Below are positions 46,201 through 54,087 of a stretch of DNA of 64,000 nt, in pieces. The notes beneath the pieces were generated by a model that worked only from the letters and a program-made list of their open reading frames with translations, ran no database searches and was not told where the DNA came from. Location: assembly GCF_014251635.1 (NCBI RefSeq), contig NZ_CP059194.1:124001-188000 (forward strand), written 5' to 3'. The stretch is from Blattabacterium cuenoti (GTDB lineage Bacteria > Bacteroidota > Bacteroidia > Flavobacteriales > Blattabacteriaceae). Each line of letters opens with the position of its first letter. The first letter of the stretch is position 1. The translations under genes were made by a program, and so were the position numbers.

Positions 46201-46940
46201 CGATTCGTGCATTTGAAAAAGAGGGTTCTATAGTAAATACTTTAGTATTTAAAAATCTAAATGATAAAGATATTATAGAGTCCATTTTATATTTTAAAAA
46301 ATATATAGAATCTGTACAAATATTTATGCTTTGTGGAGGTTTTAGTGCTGGAGATGAACCAAATGGATCTGCTAAATTTATTGTATCTATATTACATAAT
46401 CCATATATTCAAGATGCTGTTAAATATTTTCTTGATCAAGATGGATTGATTTTAGGAATTTGTAATGGATTTCAAGGACTTATAAAGTCTGGATTATTAC
46501 CTTATGGTAAAATTCGTTTGATGGATTCTAATTCTCCGACATTGACTTACAATAAAATAGAAAAACATATATCCCAATGTGTTCATATTAAAGTGATCTC
46601 TGATCACTCTCCATGGTTAAACGGGATGAAAAATAAAATATATACTCTCCCCATATCTCACAGCGAAGGAAGATTTTATGCAAATAAAAAAACAATAAAT
46701 ACTTTATTAGATAAAAACCAAATTTCCACACAATATGTAGATTTAGAAGGAAATCCTAGTTCAGATAGATTATATAATCCTAATGGATCTGTTGAATCCG
46801 TAGAGGGTTTATTAAGTGAAGATGGTAGAATTTATGGAAGAATGACTCACCCAGAACGTTATGATCATGGTTTATTAAAAAATATTCCTAATGTTCATGA
46901 ACATTCAATTTTTAAAAATGCAGTACAATATTTTTTATAA
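43272..46940 (+). CDS. purL: Phosphoribosylformylglycinamidine synthase, large single-chain form
   Basis: PurL converts FGAR to FGAM with glutamine and ATP, step four of IMP synthesis. At 1,222 aa it is the large form that unites the PurS-like N-domain, two synthetase halves ([38 protein letters not shown]) and a C-terminal glutaminase ([13 protein letters not shown], with the nucleophilic Cys, and HPERYD). Gram-positive bacteria split these into PurS, PurL and PurQ. It is the largest gene in the window and is 18 bp upstream of purE. Confidence 0.97.
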   Translation: [1222 protein letters not shown]

Positions 46941-46958
46941 TAAAAATCAAAATAAATT

Positions 46959-47453
46959 ATGAAAGTGGCTATATTTTTTGGAAGTATTTCTGATAAATCA
47001 ATTATGAAAATAACAGCGGAAGTCCTCGAAAAATTTAACATAAGTTATGAATCTTATGTAATTTCCGCACACCGATTACCAGATATTTTATCAAACACTA
47101 TCAAGAAAATAGAATCTGAAGGGACAGATGTAATTATTGCAGGAGCTGGATTATCCGCTCATTTACCTGGATTTATTTCTTCTAAAACGATTTTACCTGT
47201 TATAGGAGTCCCTATTCATTCTAATAATAATTATGGATCCTTAGGAGGAATAGATGCTCTTTTTTCTATAGTACAAATGCCAAAAAACGTTCCCGTAGCT
47301 ACAGTAGGAATAAATAATTCCTATAATGCAGCTTTATTTGCTATTCATATTTTAGCTACAAAATATCAAGATATAAGGAAATTATTGCTAAAATTCAGAA
47401 TGAAAAAAAAGGAAAAATTGATAACTGAAATCAAGCAACATTTATTACCATGA
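46959..47453 (+). CDS. purE: N5-carboxyaminoimidazole ribonucleotide mutase
   Basis: PurE shifts the carboxyl group from N5-CAIR to CAIR (class I) or carboxylates AIR directly (class II). The 164-aa protein has the N-terminal FFGSISDKSIMKI, the active-site SAHRLPD and AGAGLSAHLPGFISSKTILPVIGVPI, and SIVQMPKNVPVATVGI. The SAHR/AHLPG pattern is that of class I, which normally needs PurK. No purK lies in the cluster. It shares an ATGA overlap with purC. Confidence 0.94.
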   Translation: MKVAIFFGSISDKSIMKITAEVLEKFNISYESYVISAHRLPDILSNTIKKIESEGTDVIIAGAGLSAHLPGFISSKTILPVIGVPIHSNNNYGSLGGIDALFSIVQMPKNVPVATVGINNSYNAALFAIHILATKYQDIRKLLLKFRMKKKEKLITEIKQHLLP

Positions 47454-48172
47454 GCTGCATAATTAAAAAAAATATTTTATCAGAAGGGAAAACAAAAAAA
47501 ATATATGCTACCAATAATCCATTTGAAGTATTAATTCATCATAAAGATAGTATAACTGCTTTTGATGGATTAAAAGAGAATATATTACAAGACAAAGGTG
47601 TTTTAAATAATGAAATAACTACATTGATCTTTCAATTTATAAATTCTCGTGGAATCAAAACTCATTTTATACGAAAAAAAAACAACAGAGAGCAGTTGTG
47701 TCATAAAGTAGAGATGATCCCTTTAGAATTTGTTGTTCGAAATATTGTTGCGGGAAGTATGTCTAAACGTTTAGGCGTTAAAGAAGGGATTCATCTGTAT
47801 AATCCTATTTTTGAAATATTTTATAAAAATGATAAGTTAAAAGACCCCTTAATTAACGATCATCATGCAGTATTTCTAGAAATTATTTCATATGAAGAAT
47901 TAAATACCATTTATAGCATAACATCGAAAATCAACCATATTATAAAAAAATATTTCTTAGATAAAAATATTATATTGGTGGATTTTAAAATAGAATTTGG
48001 GAAGAATCATAAAAATGAGATTCTACTTTCCGATGAAATTAGTCCAGATACTTGTCGTTTTTGGGATAAAAAAACAATGAAAAAATTGGATAAAGATTCA
48101 TTTAGAATGGGATTACAAGAAAAAGTATTTGACATTTATATGGAGATATTAAAAAGGTTAAATGTAAGTTAA
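47450..48172 (+). CDS. purC: SAICAR synthetase
   Basis: PurC ligates aspartate to CAIR with ATP. The 240-aa protein shows LSEGKTKKIYATNNP (ATP loop), TAFDGLKENILQDKGVLNN, PLEFVVRNIVAGSM, and LSDEISPDTCRFWD. Length is normal for bacterial PurC. The start codon overlaps the purE stop (ATGA), giving translational coupling, and purF follows 12 bp downstream. Confidence 0.97.
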   Translation: MSCIIKKNILSEGKTKKIYATNNPFEVLIHHKDSITAFDGLKENILQDKGVLNNEITTLIFQFINSRGIKTHFIRKKNNREQLCHKVEMIPLEFVVRNIVAGSMSKRLGVKEGIHLYNPIFEIFYKNDKLKDPLINDHHAVFLEIISYEELNTIYSITSKINHIIKKYFLDKNIILVDFKIEFGKNHKNEILLSDEISPDTCRFWDKKTMKKLDKDSFRMGLQEKVFDIYMEILKRLNVS

Positions 48173-48184
48173 TCCATTAAAATA

Positions 48185-49648
48185 ATGGAACAAAGATATT
48201 CTTTTTCCAAAAAGATGATATCTCAATTATTTCCTTATATTCTGGAAAATAATTATTTTGATAAATTTCATGATGAATGTGGTGTTTTTGGAATTTATTC
48301 ACCTTATAAAGTAGACACATTTTCTTTAATTCAATTTGGTTTATTTGCATTACAACATAGAGGACAAGAAGCTTGTGGTTTTTCTGTCTTACGAGATGGA
48401 TTTATTATATCACATAAAAGTGAAGGATTGGTTTTAGATTTTTTTAGAAAAATTTCAAATTCTGAATGTTATCATGGAAATGCTGTGATTGGACATACTC
48501 GTTATTCCACAGAAGGAGGGCAAAGTAAAAAAAATATTCAACCTTTTTTTGGAGAGGATTCTTATGGAAAAAGCACTATATCTATAGTACATAATGGAAA
48601 TTTAGTCAATGCTCAAGATCTACGTAGAGAATTGGAATCCAAAGGAATAAATTTTATATCCGAATATTCAGATTCAGAAGTTATTTTACGTTTAATACAA
48701 AAATATTTACCAGAATCTGATAACAGTTTAGAAAAAGCTATTCAAAAAACAACTATTGATATTAAAGGAGCATATTCTGTGATTGTCCTTATGGATAATA
48801 AAATGGCTGCATTTAGAGATCCAAACGGAATACGTCCTTTATGTTATGGAATGTTGAATGAAGAGATTTATATATTTAGTTCTGAAACATGTGGAATTGA
48901 TTCAGTAGGAGGGTTTTATGTAAGAGATGTATTCCCAGGAGAGATTATAATAGTGGAGAAAAAATCAATTCAATTCTCTCTACTTACAAAAAGAAAAAAT
49001 ATAAAAAAAAGAATATGTTCTTTTGAATATATTTATTTTTCTCGTCCTGATTCCTTAATTGAAAATATAAATGTTTATGAAATTCGTGAAAAGAGTGGAG
49101 AAAAACTTTACGAACAACATCCAGTAGAAGCGGATGTAGTTATTGGAGTTCCAGATTCTGGAGTTCCAGCTTCTATTGGGTATTCTAAAGCTTCGGGAAT
49201 TCCTTTTAAACCAATTTTAGTAAAAAATAAATATATTGGAAGATCTTTTATTCATCCTCAACAAGAAATGCGTGAAAAAATGGTAAACTTGAAATTAAAT
49301 CCTATATTAGATGAAATAAAAGGAAAACGAATTGTTATTATCGATGATTCTATAGTTCGCGGAACTACCAGTCGTAGATTAGTTTACATATTAAGAAAAG
49401 CAGGTGCTAAAGAAATTCATTTTAGAAGTGCTTCTCCTCCTATTATAGGTCCATGTTATTTAGGAGTAGACACTCCAAGTAAAAAAGATCTCATATCATA
49501 CAATCATATTGATAAAAAAAGTATAGCAAAAATTCTAAATGTAGATAGTTTAGAATTTTTAAGTATGGATAATTTTATAGATATTCTTGGAAGTATTCAT
49601 TATTGTTTTGGTTGTTTTACCGGAAATTATCCAGTTAAAAAAAACTAA
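48185..49648 (+). CDS. purF: Amidophosphoribosyltransferase (Fe-S type)
   Basis: PurF makes phosphoribosylamine from PRPP and glutamine, the committing step. The 487-aa protein has a roughly 31-residue propeptide before the nucleophilic cysteine (HDECGVFGIYSPY, Cys32), a PRPP loop VIIDDSIVRGTTS, and four cysteines matching the 4Fe-4S ligands of the B. subtilis enzyme (in KKRICSFEYIYFSRPDS, IIGPCYLGVD and YCFGCFTGNYP). An oxygen-sensitive, processed enzyme is therefore expected. It is mid-cluster, 14 bp before purM. Confidence 0.96.
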   Translation: MEQRYSFSKKMISQLFPYILENNYFDKFHDECGVFGIYSPYKVDTFSLIQFGLFALQHRGQEACGFSVLRDGFIISHKSEGLVLDFFRKISNSECYHGNAVIGHTRYSTEGGQSKKNIQPFFGEDSYGKSTISIVHNGNLVNAQDLRRELESKGINFISEYSDSEVILRLIQKYLPESDNSLEKAIQKTTIDIKGAYSVIVLMDNKMAAFRDPNGIRPLCYGMLNEEIYIFSSETCGIDSVGGFYVRDVFPGEIIIVEKKSIQFSLLTKRKNIKKRICSFEYIYFSRPDSLIENINVYEIREKSGEKLYEQHPVEADVVIGVPDSGVPASIGYSKASGIPFKPILVKNKYIGRSFIHPQQEMREKMVNLKLNPILDEIKGKRIVIIDDSIVRGTTSRRLVYILRKAGAKEIHFRSASPPIIGPCYLGVDTPSKKDLISYNHIDKKSIAKILNVDSLEFLSMDNFIDILGSIHYCFGCFTGNYPVKKN

Positions 49649-49662
49649 TTAATATATATAAT

Positions 49663-50652
49663 ATGAAAGTGAATAAAAAAAAAATGACCACATGCAAAAT
49701 TAGTAAGATTTTAGAAAATACTTATAACAATAGAGTAATGAGTACGTTAGATCATTTTTCTGGTTTTTATAAAATATATGAATATGGATATAAGGAACCT
49801 ATTTTAGTATCTGGAGTTGATGGAGTGGGGACTAAGTTACGTTTGGCTATAGACTGCAAAAAATATAATGTGATTGGAGAAGATTGTTTTGCAATGTGTG
49901 CAAATGATGTTTTATGTCATGGAGCTATTCCTTTATTCTTTTTAGATTATTTAGCTTGTGGGAAACTCGATTCTAGTATTGTAGAAAAAATTGTACAAGG
50001 TATAGCTATTTCCTGCAAAAAAACAAACACCTGTCTGATTGGGGGAGAGACTGCGGAAATGCCCGGAATTTATAGAAAAAATGATTATGATGTAGCTGGA
50101 TTTTGTGTAGGTATTGTAGAAAAAAACCATCTTGTCGATGGTAAAAAATTAATTCAAGAAGGAGATGTTTTAATAGGACTGCCCTCATCAGGTGTACATA
50201 GTAATGGTTTTTCTGTAATTAGAAATATTTTTTCTAAAGAAGATTTTTTAAAATCTTTCCAAGAAAAACCGTTTTATGAGACGCTTTTAATTCCAACTAG
50301 AATTTATCATTTTCCTATTCATGCTTTATTAAAAGAATTTTTGATACACGGATTAGCTCATATTACTGGAGGAGGAATATCTGATAATCTATATCGAATT
50401 CTTCCAGAAAATTTATCAGCTGTAGTGGAAAAAGAAAAAATTCCTATCCAGCCTGTTTTCAATTACATTCGAAAAAAAGGAAATCTATCAGAACATAAAA
50501 TGTGGAATACTTTTAATATGGGAGTAGGAATGATTATAGTAGTGTCTTTTGAAGAAAAAGATTCTCTTTTGGAAAGACTCCATTTTTTAGGAGAAAAGCC
50601 TTTTATTTTGGGGAATATTGTGAAAGGAAATAAAAAAGTATTTTTGATATAA
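49663..50652 (+). CDS. purM: AIR synthetase with a short N-terminus
   Basis: PurM cyclises FGAM to AIR. The 329-aa protein resembles E. coli PurM from EPILVSGVDGVGTKLRLAI onward, with GGETAEMPGIYRKNDYDVAGFCVG, SSGVHSNGFSVIR, HITGGGISDN and FNMGVGMI. The usual first segment with the YKDAGVDI-type motif is missing, and there is no space for it in the 14-bp gap after purF. Start at ATG 49663; ATG 49684 is an alternative. Whether the short N-terminus affects activity cannot be told from sequence. Confidence 0.93.
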   Translation: MKVNKKKMTTCKISKILENTYNNRVMSTLDHFSGFYKIYEYGYKEPILVSGVDGVGTKLRLAIDCKKYNVIGEDCFAMCANDVLCHGAIPLFFLDYLACGKLDSSIVEKIVQGIAISCKKTNTCLIGGETAEMPGIYRKNDYDVAGFCVGIVEKNHLVDGKKLIQEGDVLIGLPSSGVHSNGFSVIRNIFSKEDFLKSFQEKPFYETLLIPTRIYHFPIHALLKEFLIHGLAHITGGGISDNLYRILPENLSAVVEKEKIPIQPVFNYIRKKGNLSEHKMWNTFNMGVGMIIVVSFEEKDSLLERLHFLGEKPFILGNIVKGNKKVFLI

Positions 50653-50662
50653 AAACATTTCC

Positions 50663-51241
50663 ATGAAAAAAATAGCTATTTTAGTTTCTGGAAAGGGAAC
50701 TGGTATGCAGCATATTTTACAAGCAATTAAAAGCGGAAAGCTTTATAATTCAATGGTAAATCTAGTGATTTCTGATAGATGGTGTAAAGCCATTCAATAT
50801 GCGTTGAAAAAAAATATTACAGTATTTTCTTTAATAAGGACTAATAAAAAATTTCTTTCTAAAGAAATAAGTAATATACTTGCAAGGTATATTCCGGATC
50901 TTATAGTTCTTTCAGGGTTTCTTTCTATACTTGATGCAGAGTTTTGTGAAAAATGGTTGAATAAAGTTATAAATATTCATCCTTCTTTATTGCCTAAATA
51001 TGGAGGAAAAGGAATGTATGGAATAAAGGTACATCAAGCAGTTATAAGAAATAAGGAAAAAATATCAGGTGCTACAGTTCATTATGTCACAAAAAATGTG
51101 GATTTAGGAAATGTAATTTTGAAAAAAACATGTCAAATCGATTCAGATGAAACTCCAGTATCTTTATCGAAAAAAATTTATCTGATAGAAAAAGAAATAT
51201 TAATTCAATCTATTAACAAACTTTATAATAAAGAATTATAA
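50663..51241 (+). CDS. purN: Phosphoribosylglycinamide formyltransferase (folate-dependent)
   Basis: PurN formylates GAR with 10-formyl-THF. The 192-aa protein has ILVSGKGTGMQHIL near the N-terminus (GSGSN region altered), the catalytic INIHPSLLPKYGGKGMYG (Asn and His) and the catalytic aspartate in SGATVHYVTKNVDLGNVI. Length fits the monofunctional bacterial enzyme. It is followed by a 51-bp gap before purH, the longest gap in the cluster. Confidence 0.95.
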   Translation: MKKIAILVSGKGTGMQHILQAIKSGKLYNSMVNLVISDRWCKAIQYALKKNITVFSLIRTNKKFLSKEISNILARYIPDLIVLSGFLSILDAEFCEKWLNKVINIHPSLLPKYGGKGMYGIKVHQAVIRNKEKISGATVHYVTKNVDLGNVILKKTCQIDSDETPVSLSKKIYLIEKEILIQSINKLYNKEL

Positions 51242-51292
51242 TTATAAGGAGTTATACACTCAAAAAGTAACAATTAATTTGTAGTATGTATT

Positions 51293-52825
51293 ATGAAAAG
51301 AGCTTTGATTAGTGTTTATGAAAAAAATGAAAAATTATTTAAATTTGTCAATTTTTTAGATCAAAAAGGATATCAAATAGTTTCTACTGGAGGGACCTAC
51401 CAATATTTTATTAAAAAAGGATTATCAAATCTCATAGAGGTTTCTAATTTTACTTCTTTTCCTGAAATTTTAGATGGAAGAGTAAAAACCATTCATCCTA
51501 ATATATATGCAGGAATTTTAGCTAATCGTTCCATTGAAAAACATATGAAATCTGTTCATTCTCACAATATTCATCTTATTGATATTGTTTTGGTTAATTT
51601 TTATCCATTTTTTGAAAAAATACATCATAAACCTGAACCTATCAATATTAATTCCTTAATAGAATTTATTGATATTGGAGGGCCATCTATGCTTCGAGCG
51701 GCTGCTAAAAATTTTTTACATGTAACCGCTATTACAGATAAGAATGATTATGAGTTAGTTCAATCTGAAATTGACGATTATGGATTTCCTTCATTAAAAT
51801 TGAGAAAAAGATTAGCAGGAAAAGCGTTTAATTTTACTTCTGCTTACGATTCTGCTATTTCTCAATATCTTTTGGATGATAAATTTCCTATTTATTTACA
51901 TTCTTCTTATGAAAAGAAAATAAATCTCCGTTATGGAGAAAATCCTCATCAAAAAGCAGCTTATTATGTAAATATAACTCATAAAGGATCAATGCGTAAT
52001 TTTCAGCAATTACATGGAAAAAAATTATCATTTAATAATTTAAGAGATATGGATGTAGCATGGAAAGTTGTGACTCAATTTTCAGAACCTGCTTGTTGTA
52101 CCGTGAAACATTCCACTCCTTGTGGGGTAGCGTTAGGAAAAAACATTATTGAGGCATTTCAAAAAACTTATTACGCTGATACTATTTCGTCTTTTGGAGG
52201 AATAATGGCTGTTAATGTCCCAATTACAAAAGAATTAGCAAAAGAGATCAACCACATTTTTTTAGAAGTGGTTCTTTCTCCAAATTACGAAACAGATGTT
52301 TTAAATATTTTAAAAATTAAAAAAAATCTTAGAATTATTAGTATCAGTGAACCTATTTCAGATAGGTTAGAATATGTGCAAATAGACGGAGGAATTTTAG
52401 TACAAGAATCTGATTATTTTTTTCCTTATGAAAAAAGTTATAAAATAGTTACTAAAAAAAAATTTAGTGATCAAGAACTAAAATCTTTATTTTTTGCTCA
52501 AAAAGTAGTAAAATATGTGAAATCTAATGCTATTGTAGTGGCTAAAAATACGCAAACTTTAGGTATTTCTGGAGGTCAAACTAATAGAATTTGGGCTGCT
52601 CGTCAAGCTATAGAAAGAGCTTTAGAAAAAAGTAAAGAGGGATTAGTTCTCGTTTCTGATGCTTTTTTTCCTTTTAGAGATGTTGTCGATGAAGCAGCAC
52701 GTTCTGGTGGAATACGTGCTATTCTTCAACCAGGAGGGTCTATACGTGATGAAGAATCTGTAAAAGCTTGTGACGATTATGGAATTGCAATGGCTTTTAC
52801 TGGAAAAAGACACTTTAAACATTAA
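51293..52825 (+). CDS. purH: Bifunctional AICAR transformylase / IMP cyclohydrolase
   Basis: PurH performs the last two steps to IMP. In the 510-aa protein residues 1-~195 form the cyclohydrolase (KRALISVYEKNEKLFKFVNFL, VSTGGTYQYF, EILDGRVKTIHPNIYAGIL). The rest is the transformylase, with LRYGENPHQKAAYY, TVKHSTPCGVALG, SFGGIMAVN and ISGGQTNRIWAARQAI. The catalytic Lys-His pair (VKHSTPCG) is intact. purD follows by 6 bp. Confidence 0.97.
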   Translation: MKRALISVYEKNEKLFKFVNFLDQKGYQIVSTGGTYQYFIKKGLSNLIEVSNFTSFPEILDGRVKTIHPNIYAGILANRSIEKHMKSVHSHNIHLIDIVLVNFYPFFEKIHHKPEPININSLIEFIDIGGPSMLRAAAKNFLHVTAITDKNDYELVQSEIDDYGFPSLKLRKRLAGKAFNFTSAYDSAISQYLLDDKFPIYLHSSYEKKINLRYGENPHQKAAYYVNITHKGSMRNFQQLHGKKLSFNNLRDMDVAWKVVTQFSEPACCTVKHSTPCGVALGKNIIEAFQKTYYADTISSFGGIMAVNVPITKELAKEINHIFLEVVLSPNYETDVLNILKIKKNLRIISISEPISDRLEYVQIDGGILVQESDYFFPYEKSYKIVTKKKFSDQELKSLFFAQKVVKYVKSNAIVVAKNTQTLGISGGQTNRIWAARQAIERALEKSKEGLVLVSDAFFPFRDVVDEAARSGGIRAILQPGGSIRDEESVKACDDYGIAMAFTGKRHFKH

Positions 52826-52831
52826 AAAATA

Positions 52832-54067
52832 ATGAAAATTTTAATTCTTGGAAGTGGGGGACGTGAACATGCTATAGGAAAAAAATTATTGGAAGATAAT
52901 CAATCTATACATCTTTATTTTTATCCTGGAAATGGAGGGACTAGTTTAATAGGGAAAAATATTGAAAATCATCATACTGTATTAGAATTAGGTTTTTTCG
53001 CTAAAAAAAATACGATAGATATAACCATTGTAGGATCCGAAATTTTTTTATTGGAAGGAGTCGTCGATATTTTTAATAATTTTGGATTAAAAATAATTGG
53101 ACCACATTATTTAGCTGCTAAACTTGAAGGAAATCGAATTTTTGCTAAATCCTTTATGAAAAAATATGGAATTCGTACTCCTAAGTACGATATTTTTTAT
53201 TGTTATGAAAAAGCTATTAATTTTTTAAAAAAATATACAAACTCTATAGCTATTAAAACTAATGGCATAGCTGCAGGAAAAGGGGTTATTTTAGCTCATA
53301 ACCAAAATGACGCTAGAAAAGCTTTAAAAAATATTATGATAAAAAAAAAGTTTGGAAAATCTGGGAATCAAATTATAATAGAAGAATTTTTACAAGGAAA
53401 AGAAGCTTCTATTATATCTCTTTTCAATGGAAAAGATATTATCCCTTTCTTATCGGCTAAAGATTATAAAAAAATTGAAGAAAATGAAAAAGGATTGAAT
53501 ACAGGAGGAATGGGTACGATTGTTCCCAATCCATATATGACAAATTCTGTTTGGATTGATTTTAAAAAAAATATCTTAGAACCTACTTTAAAAGGGTTAA
53601 TTATAGAAAAATTAACCTTTTTTGGATTTTTGTATTTTGGATTAATGATAACTCATAACAAAGTTTACTTATTAGAATACAATACTCGTATTGGAGATCC
53701 TGAAGCTCAAACTTTATTTCCATTAATGAAAAGTAATTTCTTAAATATTATTCAATCTTCCTTTCAACATAAATCAATATCTATTGATTGGGAAAAATTG
53801 TGTTCTTGCTGTGTAGTTTTATCATCTAAAGGATATCCTGAAAAATATGAAAGTGGAAAAATTATAACAGGTTTAAATTCTTTAAAAGAACCTTTTTACA
53901 TTGCTGGAGCAAAAAAAGAACAAGAAAAATGGATCACATCAAGTGGACGAGTTCTTAACATAGTAGGAATAGGAAAGACCCTTCAAGAAGCCAGAAAAGA
54001 AGCTTACGATAAGGCTAAAAAAATTCAATTTGAAAATTTGTATTTCAGAAAAGATATTGGTTTATAA
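52832..54067 (+). CDS. purD: Phosphoribosylamine-glycine ligase
   Basis: PurD makes GAR from phosphoribosylamine, glycine and ATP. The 411-aa ATP-grasp protein has the N-terminal ILILGSGGREHAIGKKL, the P-loop-like AIKTNGIAAGKGVILA, IIIEEFLQGKEASIISL, the substrate loop KGLNTGGMGTIVPNPY and the metal-binding LEYNTRIGDPEAQTLFP. Slightly shorter than E. coli PurD but complete. It lies between purH and guaA. Confidence 0.97.
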   Translation: MKILILGSGGREHAIGKKLLEDNQSIHLYFYPGNGGTSLIGKNIENHHTVLELGFFAKKNTIDITIVGSEIFLLEGVVDIFNNFGLKIIGPHYLAAKLEGNRIFAKSFMKKYGIRTPKYDIFYCYEKAINFLKKYTNSIAIKTNGIAAGKGVILAHNQNDARKALKNIMIKKKFGKSGNQIIIEEFLQGKEASIISLFNGKDIIPFLSAKDYKKIEENEKGLNTGGMGTIVPNPYMTNSVWIDFKKNILEPTLKGLIIEKLTFFGFLYFGLMITHNKVYLLEYNTRIGDPEAQTLFPLMKSNFLNIIQSSFQHKSISIDWEKLCSCCVVLSSKGYPEKYESGKIITGLNSLKEPFYIAGAKKEQEKWITSSGRVLNIVGIGKTLQEARKEAYDKAKKIQFENLYFRKDIGL

Positions 54068-54087
54068 TTCATTATAAAAATACAAAA

